A stretch of DNA of 64,000 nt, taken from assembly GCF_902729445.1 (NCBI RefSeq), contig NZ_CACVCE010000034.1:124001-188000 (forward strand), given 5' to 3'. Within the stretch, counting starts at the first letter, position 1; every line of letters starts with the position of its first letter. Both the position numbers and the translations under genes were made by a program. The DNA is from Magnetospirillum sp902729445 (GTDB lineage Bacteria > Pseudomonadota > Alphaproteobacteria > Rhodospirillales > Magnetospirillaceae). Shown here in pieces: positions 1 through 8,574 of this stretch. The notes beneath the pieces are model-generated. The model ran no database searches. It saw only the letters and a list, made by a program, of their open reading frames with translations, and had not been told where the DNA came from.

Positions 1-1
1 G

Positions 2-526
2 ACGACGGTCAGCAAGATCGGCGAGGTGATCGAGCTGATCAACGCCATCGCCAGCCAGACCAACCTGTTGGCCCTGAACGCCACCATCGAGGCGGCCCGG
101 GCCGGCGACGCCGGCAAGGGCTTCGCCGTCGTCGCCAACGAAGTCAAAAGCCTGGCCAACCAGACGGCGCGCGCCACCGAGGAAATCGCTACGCAGATCC
201 GTGCCGTCCAGCAAGAGACCCGCAGCGCCGTCGGCGCCATCGGCGAGATCACCGGGATCATCGAGGAAATGAGCACGATCTCGTCCGGCATCGCCGAATC
301 GGTTCACCTGCAAGACACCGCCACCGCGGAAATCGCCACCAACGCCCAGCAGGTGGCCCAGGCCACCGCCGAGGTCAGCTCGAACGTCATGGGGGTCAAC
401 CAGGCGGCCGACGAAACCGGCAAGGCGGCATCCGACGTCCTGGAAACCGCGCGGTCGGTGTCGAACCGGGCGACGTCGCTGCGTGACCAGGTCAACGTCT
501 TCCTGACCACCATCCGGTCGGCGTAA
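2..526 (+). CDS. Methyl-accepting chemotaxis protein, C-terminal part (cut by window start)
   Basis: Only the cytoplasmic signalling end of a chemoreceptor is present; the frame is open to the left edge. The conserved hairpin tip is clear near the start (INAIASQTNLLALNATIEAA), followed by GFAVVANEVKSLANQTARAT, the region that binds CheA and CheW. The rest is a long alanine-rich coiled coil. Membrane and sensor domains, if any, lie outside the window. No C-terminal CheR-docking pentapeptide is visible (the protein ends TTIRSA). A STAS protein and an RsbW-like ATPase follow on the same strand with short gaps, so the receptor may share an operon with them. The family assignment is certain; the ligand cannot be told. 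Confidence 0.95.
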   Translation, partial: TTVSKIGEVIELINAIASQTNLLALNATIEAARAGDAGKGFAVVANEVKSLANQTARATEEIATQIRAVQQETRSAVGAIGEITGIIEEMSTISSGIAESVHLQDTATAEIATNAQQVAQATAEVSSNVMGVNQAADETGKAASDVLETARSVSNRATSLRDQVNVFLTTIRSA

Positions 527-560
527 CGCCGAGCCACCGTGCAAAGAGCGAGAGCGAGCC

Positions 561-860
561 ATGAAATATACCGTCAACCGCAACGGCGGCGCCGTCACCG
601 CCGGCATTACCGGGCGCCTGACCTTCGCCGACGCGCCGCATTTTCCGCAGTTCCTGCGCGAGGTGATGCAAGAAACCCAGTCGTGCACCATCGACCTGTC
701 CGGCCTGGAATTCATCGATTCCACCGGCATGAGCCTGTTCATCCATGTTTATGACCAGTCCCGCGCCGCCAATGTGACCGTCACCCTGAAAGGGGCCGCC
801 GGTCCCGTGCACGAGGTCCTGAGCCGCGCCGGCTTCAAGGATCTGTTCCCGTTCGCGTGA
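561..860 (+). CDS. STAS-domain protein (anti-sigma factor antagonist type)
   Basis: A 99-residue single-domain STAS protein. The motif FIDSTGMSLFIHVYDQSR at about residues 51-68 carries the serine that is phosphorylated in SpoIIAA/RsbV-type antagonists. Such proteins bind an RsbW-like kinase when dephosphorylated and are released when phosphorylated. The next gene, 4 nt downstream, encodes just such an ATPase, so the two are a likely partner-switching pair. The upstream chemoreceptor suggests the output may be coupled to a taxis-like sensory array rather than to a sigma factor; that is inference. The start ATG follows a purine-rich stretch (GAGAGCGAG). Confidence 0.88.
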   Translation: MKYTVNRNGGAVTAGITGRLTFADAPHFPQFLREVMQETQSCTIDLSGLEFIDSTGMSLFIHVYDQSRAANVTVTLKGAAGPVHEVLSRAGFKDLFPFA

Positions 861-864
861 CGTC

Positions 865-1566
865 ATGGCCTCGCCGCCCGCCATCGAACTGATCGCCTGC
901 GGCGTTCCCGCCGCCATGTGCGAGGTGGCGCGGCAATCCTTGTCCAGGCTGACCTCGGGCCGGCGCGGCGCCCTTAGGATCGCCTTGTTCGACGGCGACA
1001 ACGCCGACTTCGACGCACTTCTGACAAACCCGATATCGGCGGCGCTGGACGTCGCCTGCCTGTCGGCGCGGCACGCCCTGCCCCTGCGCCCAGACGTGCT
1101 GGTGTGGCGGCTTGCCACCCGTACCGCCTTGAAGATCGACGGCGCCAACGCCTTCACCAAGGCGCTGATCTGCCGTCAGCCCCGCCTGGCCCCGATCGAG
1201 GGCAAGATCGCCATGGCCCTGCAGGAAGCCATCGGCAACGCCGTCCTGCACGGCAACCTGGACCTGAAGACCGCCCAGCGCGGGAACCTGGAGGGGCTGG
1301 TCGAATTCGCCGCCGAGATGGAGCGCCGAACCGCCGAGCCGGCCTACGCGTTCCGCCCGGTGACGGTCGGAGCCAAAACCTGCGGCGACCGGATGGTGAT
1401 CTGGGTCGATGATTGCGGACGTGGTTTCACCCCGGTCGCGCCCCGCGACATCATCTTGTCGGCCGGCGGCGGCAATGGCCTGGCGATGATTCGCGCCTGC
1501 TGCCAGGACCTGGCGATCCGCCGGGGCGGCCGCAGAACCGTCATGGCCTTCGCGCTGCCGAGATAG
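865..1566 (+). CDS. RsbW-like ATP-binding regulatory protein (HATPase_c_2 type)
   Basis: This 233-residue protein carries a GHKL ATPase fold in its C-terminal half. The N-box is ALQEAIGNAVLHGNLDL (about residues 117-133), the G1 box VIWVDDCGRGF (about 177-187) and the G2 box GGGNGLAMIRACC near the end. The N-terminal 100 residues match nothing I recognise and may be a receiver- or partner-binding region. It starts 4 nt after the STAS gene, which makes it the probable cognate kinase. Members of this family phosphorylate STAS antagonists. No membrane segment is present. The biological target is unknown. Confidence 0.82.
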   Translation: MASPPAIELIACGVPAAMCEVARQSLSRLTSGRRGALRIALFDGDNADFDALLTNPISAALDVACLSARHALPLRPDVLVWRLATRTALKIDGANAFTKALICRQPRLAPIEGKIAMALQEAIGNAVLHGNLDLKTAQRGNLEGLVEFAAEMERRTAEPAYAFRPVTVGAKTCGDRMVIWVDDCGRGFTPVAPRDIILSAGGGNGLAMIRACCQDLAIRRGGRRTVMAFALPR

Positions 1567-1873
1567 ATCAAGCTGCTGGGATTGGGCTTTGCGGCGGGGA
1601 ACCCCGGCGCCCGGTCCGTCGCATATGTGCGAGACCGAGGCGCCGTCCCCCCTCCCCCCCCGGGGAAGTCTTTTGCGGGATGCGGGACCGCCCAAGGGCG
1701 GCCCCACCCGTAAGAGTCCGTTCCGATCGGGCCAAGCCCCCCTTGCCCCGGACCGGCTTACCGGTCTCTCGAAACGCTCCCGCTACGCCTGTTACGATAA
1801 AAGAGAACGCTCGCCAGTGCTATCGGGTATCTACCTTAGGATAGTTCGTAACTACCCCCTTCGAACTGACGGA
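1567..1873. other. Intergenic region, convergent ends, no gene seen
   Basis: About 300 nt lie between the ATPase gene and the convergent LOG-family gene. I see C-rich low-complexity sequence near 1649-1660 and a short GC-rich hairpin (CCGCCCAAGGGCGG, near 1688-1702) without a clear T-tract. The rightmost 80 nt are more AT-rich than the rest. A reading frame crosses the region on the plus strand, but its continuation is plainly a shadow of the LOG gene. I see no RNA gene or supported small ORF. Confidence 0.4.
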
Positions 1874-2773
1874 TCAGTGCGGCAGGCGATAGAACTCGGC
1901 GATGATGTTCCAGGCCTCCTCGGCGGTCTCGACGAAGCTCAGCAGATCCTTGTCCTCGGGACCGATCATCCCTTCCATCGCCATGGCGTCGAAATTGATC
2001 ACCCGTTCCCAATATTCGCGACCGAACATGATGACGGGGATCGGTTCGATCTTGCCGGTCTGGATCAGGGTCAGCGCCTCGAACAACTCGTCGAACGTGC
2101 CAAATCCGCCGGGAAAGGCGACCAGCGCCCGCACCCTGATCATGAAATGCATCTTGCGGATGGCGAAATAGTGGAAGCGGAAACACAGTTCCGGGGTGAT
2201 GTACTGATTGGGGGCCTGTTCCATCGGCAGCACGATGTTGAGGCCGATCGACTTGCCGCCGGCCTCGAAGGCGCCTCGGTTGGCGGCCTCCATGATGCCG
2301 GGGCCACCGCCGGTCTTGACCACGAAATCGCAGACATGTTCGCCGACACAGGTGTTGGTGACGATGCGGGCCAGGCTCCGCGCTTCTTCGTAATAACGGC
2401 TGTTGGCCAGCATGCGCCGGGCAATGGTCAGCTTGCGGGCCAGGTCCTTGTCGCGCGGCTTGTCGCGTGCGGCCTCTTCGGCCTCGGCCAGGTGGCGGGC
2501 CGCCGTCTCGGGATCGGGGATGCGGGCCGAACCGAACATCGCCACCGTCGAGCGGATGCCCATTTCCTGCTGCAGCAGTTCCGGCTTCAACAATTCAAGC
2601 TGCAGCCTGACCGCGCGCAGATCGGGCCGCAACAGGAAGTCGTCGTCGGCGAAAGCCAGCCGATAGGCCGGCGATTCGGTCTGCGGGGTTTGCACTTGCG
2701 GTTCGGGCGCGAAGGTGTCGGCTTCGTCACGCGCGGTTGGGAAGGGACCTGCTTCGGCGCTTTCGGTCATCAT
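1874..2773 (-). CDS. LOG-family protein (TIGR00730-like Rossmann fold)
   Basis: A 299-residue member of the lysine decarboxylase-like/LOG family. It shows the glycine-rich GGGPGIMEAANRGAFEAGG and the diagnostic PGGFGTFDELFEAL, which form the nucleotide-phosphate site of cytokinin-riboside 5'-monophosphate phosphoribohydrolases. The bacterial members hydrolyse N6-substituted AMP or AMP itself. The roughly 90 residues before the core are longer than in minimal LOG proteins (about 190 aa) and fit the larger YgdH/PpnN-like or alphaproteobacterial subgroup. The gene is divergent from an MBL hydrolase across about 110 nt. The exact substrate is not predictable. Confidence 0.9.
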   Translation of the reverse strand: MMTESAEAGPFPTARDEADTFAPEPQVQTPQTESPAYRLAFADDDFLLRPDLRAVRLQLELLKPELLQQEMGIRSTVAMFGSARIPDPETAARHLAEAEEAARDKPRDKDLARKLTIARRMLANSRYYEEARSLARIVTNTCVGEHVCDFVVKTGGGPGIMEAANRGAFEAGGKSIGLNIVLPMEQAPNQYITPELCFRFHYFAIRKMHFMIRVRALVAFPGGFGTFDELFEALTLIQTGKIEPIPVIMFGREYWERVINFDAMAMEGMIGPEDKDLLSFVETAEEAWNIIAEFYRLPH

Positions 2774-2886
2774 GCTCTCGGTTCGACGCTTGCTCTGTCC
2801 TATTGTTGTGGGTCTTCGTTAGCGGCGGGTAAAGAGCCGTGCTATACGGGACCGAAGAAGTGCATTTTGACGAGGATTGTAGGCCC

Positions 2887-3543
2887 ATGACCGCGCAACA
2901 GTTCGATTCCTTCGGCGAATTCGCGTTGACCGTGGTGGTCACCAGCCCGCCCTGGTACGAGAACTGCTATGTCGTCCGCCACAAGGATAGCGGCGAGATC
3001 GCCATCGTCGATCCCGGCGGCGACGCCGACCGCATCCTGGAAGTGGTGCGGGCGATGAACGGCACGCCCAAGGCGATCTGGCTGACCCATGGCCATCCCG
3101 ACCATCTGGGCGCCGCCCGCGCCCTCGAGTTGGAACTGGGGATACCGACCGTGGCCCACGCCGACGAAGCGTCGGTCATCGCCCGCTCGAGCGACCTGAA
3201 CAAAAGCTTCACCGGCCAGGCCCAGGAAGGTCCCGGCAACGTGACCTATTTCAGCGGCGAGCCGAACCTGGAACTGGGCGGCAAGGCGATCCGCGTGATC
3301 CACACCCCCGGCCACACCCCCGGCGGCATCTGCTTCGATTTCGGTGATTTCGCCCTGACCGGCGACACCTTGTTCCGCCACGGCGTCGGCCGCACCGACC
3401 TGCCGGGCGGCAGCGAACAGAAGCTGTGGGAATCGATCCCGCGCTTCCTGGGTCTGCTGCCCGACACCTGCCAGCTGTTTTCCGGCCATGGCCCCGAATG
3501 GCCGGCCGGCGAGGCCCGGCGCTGGTGGCGGATGATGTCGTAA
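2887..3543 (+). CDS. MBL-fold metallo-hydrolase (glyoxalase II-like)
   Basis: A 218-residue metallo-beta-lactamase fold protein. The zinc-binding motif THGHPDHLGAA (HxHxDH) is intact, followed by a later HTPGHTPGG histidine, GDTLFRHGVGRTD and a final SGHG. This matches small glyoxalase II-like thioesterase/hydrolases that act on hydroxyacyl-thiol or similar esters. I chose the ATG at 2887 because a GAGGA sits about 11 nt upstream; an in-frame GTG at 2839 would add 16 residues. It is divergent from the LOG-family gene. The real substrate is unknown. Confidence 0.88.
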   Translation: MTAQQFDSFGEFALTVVVTSPPWYENCYVVRHKDSGEIAIVDPGGDADRILEVVRAMNGTPKAIWLTHGHPDHLGAARALELELGIPTVAHADEASVIARSSDLNKSFTGQAQEGPGNVTYFSGEPNLELGGKAIRVIHTPGHTPGGICFDFGDFALTGDTLFRHGVGRTDLPGGSEQKLWESIPRFLGLLPDTCQLFSGHGPEWPAGEARRWWRMMS

Positions 3544-3556
3544 GCGCGGCTCGCGC

Positions 3557-4456
3557 TTAAAGATCCACCATCTCGACCGCCGGATCCGGCCCCAGTTCGG
3601 GGAAAAAGCGCGCCGCCATTTTGGCGAAACGGTGCGGTCCGTCGGTGGTGACCAGACGCACGCTCGCCTCGCCACCCGTGGCGGCCAAGCCCCGCATCTT
3701 CAGCACGCGGGCCACTTCCTCGGCGACGGCGTCGGCGCAATCGACGAAGACCGGCCCGTCGCCCAGCGCCGCCCGCATGGCCGGGCGCAGCAGCGGAAAG
3801 TGGGTGCATCCCAGCACCAGGCAATCGGCCGGCTGGTCTCCGGTAAACAAGGCGCCCAGATAGGACTTGGCCATCTCTTCGGCGATCGGCCCGGCTTCCA
3901 TGCCTTCCTCGGCCAGGGCGACGAACATCGGACAGGCCACCTGCGTCACCCGGGCATCGGGCCGATGGGCCAGGATCGCCTTGGGAAAAGCACCCGACGT
4001 ACAGGTCCCCTCGGTGGCGGCGACGACGATCCGGCCGGAATGCGATGCCTTGGCCGCCAGGGCTGCGCCGTCTTCCACCACGCCGACCACCGGCAGATCG
4101 GGGAAACGGTCGCGAACCGCCGCCAGGGCGTGGGCCGAGGCGGTGTTGCAGGCCAGGACCAGCATCTTCACGCCTTGCCCCCGCAGATGGTCGGCCCCTT
4201 GCAGGGCATAGCGAATAACCGTCTCGGGGGACTTGGTTCCATAGGGCAGACGCGCCACATCACCCAGATACAGCAGTGATTCGCCGGGCAGCCGGCGACG
4301 CAGTGCGGCAGCGACGGTCAGACCGCCAATTCCTGAGTCGAAAATTCCAACAGGCAGGGCGTTTTGTTGGCTTTTTAGGGTGATCACTGGATAGTCAGCC
4401 GGCTTTTGCGCGTGGCAAGAAAGGGTCGCCGGTTGAATAGCGGATTTTTCCGCCAA
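3557..4456 (-). CDS. murI: Glutamate racemase
   Basis: This enzyme interconverts L- and D-glutamate for peptidoglycan synthesis. The N-terminal GIFDSGIGGLTVAAAL, the first catalytic cysteine in VLACNTASAHAL and the second in LGCTHFPLL are all present, so it should be active. The start is uncertain. The frame opens at a TTG at 4456 without a clear ribosome site, and a GTG at 4387 would give 276 residues, nearer the usual 265-285. The leader residues before GIFDSG look unstructured. The gene converges on the MBL hydrolase with a 13-nt gap and is divergent from the large sensor operon. Confidence 0.95.
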   Translation of the reverse strand: MAEKSAIQPATLSCHAQKPADYPVITLKSQQNALPVGIFDSGIGGLTVAAALRRRLPGESLLYLGDVARLPYGTKSPETVIRYALQGADHLRGQGVKMLVLACNTASAHALAAVRDRFPDLPVVGVVEDGAALAAKASHSGRIVVAATEGTCTSGAFPKAILAHRPDARVTQVACPMFVALAEEGMEAGPIAEEMAKSYLGALFTGDQPADCLVLGCTHFPLLRPAMRAALGDGPVFVDCADAVAEEVARVLKMRGLAATGGEASVRLVTTDGPHRFAKMAARFFPELGPDPAVEMVDL

Positions 4457-4489
4457 GTGGGACTAATTTCGCACACTACCAAGGCTTGC

Positions 4490-4518
4490 TTGGCGCCTGC
4501 GCACAAATAGCCTATAAA
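4490..4518 (+). promoter_or_regulatory. Putative sigma-70 promoter of the sensor/transport operon
   Basis: TTGGCG at 4490-4495 and TATAAA at 4513-4518 are separated by 17 nt. It lies about 65 nt before a 23-codon ORF and 140 nt before the first large gene of the operon running to 12740. No other promoter-like pair is evident between the operon's genes, which mostly overlap or abut. Confidence 0.5.
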
Positions 4519-4584
4519 GCCAGGTGGGGATTGTCGGGAATATGTACCTTCTCGGTCGGCGTGCCATTGGGTTCGGGGAATAGA

Positions 4585-4656
4585 ATGCGGCTCACCTTCA
4601 GGCTTCGTGCGAAGGCAGGACTTGCCCTTGCGCTCGCTTCGGCGGCAAAGGACTAG
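4585..4656 (+). CDS. Possible 23-residue leader peptide
   Basis: An ATG preceded by GGGGA at a 6-nt spacing opens a 23-codon frame (MRLTFRLRAKAGLALALASA, then AKD). It stops 3 nt before the ATG of the sensor gene at 4660, and the AAAGGA that should serve the sensor gene lies inside its last codons. The peptide is basic at the N-terminus with a short hydrophobic stretch. It could be a translational-coupling leader. It is too short for a family match, and chance is possible. Confidence 0.4.
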   Translation: MRLTFRLRAKAGLALALASAAKD

Positions 4657-4659
4657 CCG

Positions 4660-5442
4660 ATGTCGTGGTCTCTCGCCCGGAAGGTTTCGGCGGCATTGGT
4701 GGCCATCCTGTTATGCACAGGGCTGCTGACGGCGGTGTTCGGCTATTTCAAATTCGAGGACGTGCTGTCCTCGCTGGTCAGGTCGCGCTACAGCTTTGTC
4801 GTCTTCACCATCAAGAAGAACATCGAGGACCGCCTGAACCTGGGCCTGGCCCTGCGCCAATTGCGGCAAATCCAGGAAACCATCGAACTCGAGAAGGTCC
4901 GCGACGACCAGATTCTGGGCATCGAGATCTATGACGCGCGGGGCGAGGTGCTGTTCAACACCGATCGCGGCGGCATCGGCATCAGCGTGCCGGCCAAGTG
5001 GCTGGAGCCGCTGGCCCAGCCGTCCAGCCAGCCCTTCTCGCTGATGGATGACGACATGCAGTTGGTCGGACTGCCGCTGGTCAACAATCTGGGCAAGGTC
5101 GAAGGGGCCGTGGTGCTGCGCTTCCCGTCGGCCTTCATCGACCGCGAGTTGGGTCCGCTGCTCAGCCGTGTCGCCGTCGAACTGCTGGCCGCCCTGGGCC
5201 TGTTCTCGGTGATCGCCCTGGTGGCGTCCTATGTCCTGCTGGGATCGGTCGGCCGACGCCTTCGCGCCATGGAGCGCACCTTGGCCACGGTGCTGGCCGA
5301 GGGCGGCGATGCCGAGCCCGACCCGACCGACGAGGGCGGTTTCGAAAGCCGCTATGCCGAATTCGTCGCCAAGACGCGCGAGGCCGTGGAACACATCGCC
5401 GAATCGACCCAAGAGGTCGAACGGCTGGATCGATTGGCGTGA
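4660..5442 (+). CDS. Membrane sensor protein with periplasmic domain and HAMP-like region
   Basis: A 260-residue protein with a first membrane helix at about 9-28, a periplasmic sensor-like domain of about 140 residues (IEIYDARGEVLFNTDRGG is typical of a Cache/PAS-like fold), a second helix at about 170-193 and a HAMP-like segment (RRLRAMERTLATVLAEGG). It then ends in an acidic helix with no kinase, cyclase or chemotaxis output domain. It must therefore signal through a partner. The next gene starts 7 nt later and has the same sensor layout fused to a transporter, so the two may heterodimerise. First gene of a six-gene operon plus leader. Function unknown. Confidence 0.8.
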   Translation: MSWSLARKVSAALVAILLCTGLLTAVFGYFKFEDVLSSLVRSRYSFVVFTIKKNIEDRLNLGLALRQLRQIQETIELEKVRDDQILGIEIYDARGEVLFNTDRGGIGISVPAKWLEPLAQPSSQPFSLMDDDMQLVGLPLVNNLGKVEGAVVLRFPSAFIDRELGPLLSRVAVELLAALGLFSVIALVASYVLLGSVGRRLRAMERTLATVLAEGGDAEPDPTDEGGFESRYAEFVAKTREAVEHIAESTQEVERLDRLA

Positions 5443-5449
5443 GGCCCCG

Positions 5450-7546
5450 ATGAGACTCGACCGCTCACGTCCCCTGCTGGTCCGCCTGTTCGTCCTGGCG
5501 ATCCTGATCCTGGTGCCTCCGGTGGCGATGATCACCTTCCGCGCCCTGGGCGAGTTCGAACGCGGCATGGTTCCGGAACTGGACAAGAAGGCCGCCGCCA
5601 TCGGGCGCGACATCACCGCCCAGGTCGAACGCGCCGTCGATCTGGGGATTCCCATCGACCATCTGGTGGGTGTCGATGAATTCTTCCGGCCGGTGCTGAT
5701 GGCCAATCCGGAACTGCGCTACCTGGCGATCTCGGCCCCCGACGGTCGCGTGCTGTTCGTCACCGGCGCCCCGTCCGCCGACCTTGAACCCCATTACCGC
5801 GAAGCCGGGCAGGCGACCAATCTGACCATCGGCGACTTCCTGGATCTGGCGCTGCCGGTTCAGTCGAAGGGCGAGCGGGTCGCGGCCGTCCATGTCGGTT
5901 TCGACCAGGGCTACATCGCCAGTCGGCTGTCCGATATCTTCTACGACATCGCCGTGGTGTTGGTGGCCTCGCTGATCGTCGCCTTCGAGATCTTGCTGTT
6001 CGTGGTGTTCTTCAACGTCACCGGCCCGATGAAGCTGGTCGGACTGGTGGTCGATCGCGCGCGGCGCGGCGACTTTTCCCACGTCGCCGGGGGCGTGTCG
6101 GGCGACGAGGTCGGGCATTTCGTCCGGACCTTGTCGACCACCATCCGCCGCGCCGACGACCAGTACCGCAGCTTGATGGCCTATATCGACGAGGTCCGTG
6201 CCGCCCATTTCGACAAAAGCGTGGTCGAGCGGGTGGCCGAGATCGCCGACCGCGTCAAGTTCCTCTATCGCTTCGCCGAATCCGGCCGACCGGCGGTATT
6301 GAGCGAACGCCTGGCCACCGACATCCGCCTGCCGCTGTTCCTGTTCGTCTTCGCCGAGGAGATGGGCCGCGCCTTCATGCCGCTTTATGCCCGCGAATTC
6401 GGCCAGAGCTTCGGCCCCTTCACCCAGGAAATGCTGATGGCCCTGCCCATCACCATGTTCATGGTCGGCATCACCGTGGCCTCGCCCTGGGCCGGTTCGG
6501 TGATCGCCCGGCTGGGAACCCGCCGGGTGTTCCTGACCGGCCTGATTCCGGCGGCGGGCGGCTATTTCCTGACCGCCTTCGCCGATTCGGTGGTTCAGCT
6601 GATCGTGTTGCGTATCGTGTCGGGACTGGGCTACGCCCTGGTCACCGTCGCCTGCCAGACCTACATCTCGCGCGCCACACTGGAAGGCAAGCGGGCCCAG
6701 GGCCTGGGCATCTATGTCGGCGCCGTGCTGACCGCCTCGATCTGCGGCACCGCCATGGGCGGCGTGCTGGCCGAACGGGTCGGCTTCGACGCCACCTTCG
6801 TCGTTTCGGCGGCGCTGGCGGCGATTTCCGGCTGGCTGGTCCACCGCCTGCTCGATCCCGGCGTCGATGACGGCAAGGCCAGCGACGACGGCGACGGGTC
6901 GGACAAGGGCAAGTCGTTGTTCAGCCTGTTCGCCAACTGGCGCTTCACCGCGTTGCTGCTGTTCGCGGCGGTGCCGGCCAAGATGGCCCTGACCGGCTTC
7001 CTGTTCTTCCTGGTCCCGGTGATTCTGTGGCGCGCCGAATTGTCGCTGCCCGAGATCGGCCGCACCATCGTCTTGTATCCGCTGATCATGGCCATCTTGT
7101 CGGCGGTGTCGTCGCGAATCTCGGACCTGACCGGCTGGCGTACCGGACTGGTGGCCATCGGCGGCCTGATCGGCGGCTTGGGCCTGTTGCTGCCGTTGCC
7201 GCAACTGGGCCTGGACCCGTCGATGGCGGTCGCGCTGGCCATCATCGCCCTGGGGGTGTCGCACGGTCTGTCGGCCTCGCCGCAATTGGCGCTGGTCCCC
7301 GATTTGTGCTGGATCGAGTGCCACACCTTCGGGCGCACCCGGGTCCTGGCCCTGGTCCGCACCGTGGAACGCCTGGGCTCGATCGTCGGGCCGGTCTTGG
7401 CGGCTGCCTTCATTCCGATCTGGGGTCTGACCGGGGCGGTGGTCGCCCTGGGCGGGGTGGTGCTGGTGTTGTCGGTGATCTTCGTGGTGTGCTCGTTCGC
7501 CTTCGGCAGCGGCCTGCATCTCGTTGCCGAGGAGGATGGCGAATGA
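5450..7546 (+). CDS. Sensor-HAMP-MFS fusion: membrane transporter with periplasmic sensor domain
   Basis: A 698-residue protein of unusual build. Residues 1-190 form a sensor module: helix at about 9-30, a Cache-like periplasmic domain (LRYLAISAPDGRVLFVTGAP), helix at about 163-188. A HAMP-like linker (GDFSHVAGGVSGDEVGHFVR) follows at about 195-245. From about residue 287 to the end is an MFS transporter of roughly 12 helices, with the loop 2-3 signature seen as GSVIARLGTRRVF. The ATG at 5450 is chosen because it begins just after the previous stop and gives a normal N-terminal membrane anchor. Its stop overlaps the next start (ATGA). A sensor domain on an MFS carrier suggests ligand-gated transport or transporter-based sensing; the substrate is unknown. 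Confidence 0.85.
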   Translation: MRLDRSRPLLVRLFVLAILILVPPVAMITFRALGEFERGMVPELDKKAAAIGRDITAQVERAVDLGIPIDHLVGVDEFFRPVLMANPELRYLAISAPDGRVLFVTGAPSADLEPHYREAGQATNLTIGDFLDLALPVQSKGERVAAVHVGFDQGYIASRLSDIFYDIAVVLVASLIVAFEILLFVVFFNVTGPMKLVGLVVDRARRGDFSHVAGGVSGDEVGHFVRTLSTTIRRADDQYRSLMAYIDEVRAAHFDKSVVERVAEIADRVKFLYRFAESGRPAVLSERLATDIRLPLFLFVFAEEMGRAFMPLYAREFGQSFGPFTQEMLMALPITMFMVGITVASPWAGSVIARLGTRRVFLTGLIPAAGGYFLTAFADSVVQLIVLRIVSGLGYALVTVACQTYISRATLEGKRAQGLGIYVGAVLTASICGTAMGGVLAERVGFDATFVVSAALAAISGWLVHRLLDPGVDDGKASDDGDGSDKGKSLFSLFANWRFTALLLFAAVPAKMALTGFLFFLVPVILWRAELSLPEIGRTIVLYPLIMAILSAVSSRISDLTGWRTGLVAIGGLIGGLGLLLPLPQLGLDPSMAVALAIIALGVSHGLSASPQLALVPDLCWIECHTFGRTRVLALVRTVERLGSIVGPVLAAAFIPIWGLTGAVVALGGVVLVLSVIFVVCSFAFGSGLHLVAEEDGE

Positions 7547-8574
7547 TCCGCCGCGATTTCCTGGCCGGACTGGGGGGATTGGGTGCCGTGGCGGCCTGGC
7601 CTTCGGGGCTGGCCGCGCAGCCGACCAAACCGCACCGGCCCTACCGCATCTACATGGCGCTGTTCCGCGGCTGGGAAGAGGCCTCGCAAGGCTTCAAGGA
7701 CTATTTCACCAACCAGGGCATCCCGGTCGAGCTGATCATCCGCGACTGCGCCCAGGACAAGAGCAAGCTGCCCGGCTTCGTCGCCGAGGCCAAGGAGATG
7801 AAGGTCGATCTGGTGTTCACCTGGGGCACCACCGTCACCCAGGAGATGCTGGGGACCTTCGACAAGGTCGATCCGGCCAAGCACATCACCGACATCCCGG
7901 CGGTGTTCGCCATCGTCTCGCAGCCGGTTGGCGCCAAGATGGTGCCCAACCTGAATTCGTCGGGCCGCAACATCACCGGCACCTCGTATCTGGTGCCGAT
8001 GGAAACCCAGGTGAACCTTCTTCGCTCCTATCTGCCGGTCAAGCGTCTGGGCATGGTCTACAACCCGCTGGAGCGCAACTCGCTGGTGGCCATCGACGAA
8101 TTGCGCGAGCTGGGCGCCGCCCAGGATTTCGAGGTCATCGTCGCCCCGGTCGATGTGGTCGAGGGCAAGCCGGTGGCGGCCAGCATCCCCGGCAAGGTCG
8201 CCAGCCTGAAGGAATCCGGCGTGGGGTTCCTTTATATCCCGCCGGACACCTTCTTGAACGTCAACCGCGACATCCTGACCCAGGCGGCGCTGGACCAGCA
8301 ATTGCCGACCTTCGCGGCGGCCGAGAACCCGGTGGTGAGCTCGAAGGCGCTGATCGGCGGGGTCTATCGCTATTACACCGTCGGCCAGCTGACCGCCTAC
8401 AAGGCCGAGCAGATCCTGGTTCACAAGAAGGCGCCCCAGGACATCGCCATCGACGCGCCCAAGCGGCTGTCGATCATCTTGAACATGCCGGTGGTGCGGG
8501 CGCTGGGCATCTATCCGCCGATGAACCTGCTGAGCCTGGCCGAGGTGATCGACGGTCCGGGGGGTAAGCCATGA
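7543..8574 (+). CDS. ABC-type substrate-binding protein (PF04392-like), Tat signal
   Basis: A 343-residue periplasmic binding protein of the ABC_sub_bind (COG2984/TrpX-like) family, recognised from its two-lobe layout and segments such as MVYNPLERNSLVAIDELREL. The N-terminus MIRRDFLAGLGGLGAVAAW is a twin-arginine signal, so it is probably exported folded. No ABC permease or ATPase gene is adjacent. The neighbours are membrane sensors and a phosphatase. I therefore infer that it may deliver ligand to the periplasmic sensor domains rather than to an importer. It overlaps both neighbours by 4 nt, so it is firmly inside the operon. Confidence 0.85.
   Translation: MIRRDFLAGLGGLGAVAAWPSGLAAQPTKPHRPYRIYMALFRGWEEASQGFKDYFTNQGIPVELIIRDCAQDKSKLPGFVAEAKEMKVDLVFTWGTTVTQEMLGTFDKVDPAKHITDIPAVFAIVSQPVGAKMVPNLNSSGRNITGTSYLVPMETQVNLLRSYLPVKRLGMVYNPLERNSLVAIDELRELGAAQDFEVIVAPVDVVEGKPVAASIPGKVASLKESGVGFLYIPPDTFLNVNRDILTQAALDQQLPTFAAAENPVVSSKALIGGVYRYYTVGQLTAYKAEQILVHKKAPQDIAIDAPKRLSIILNMPVVRALGIYPPMNLLSLAEVIDGPGGKP

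Noticed and set aside
1589..2890. Long plus-strand open frame of 433 codons opposite the LOG-family gene
   Set aside because: Its translation is low-complexity and rich in His, Arg, Gly and Asp, as expected from the opposite strand of a high-GC gene; the LOG protein on the other strand has family motifs.
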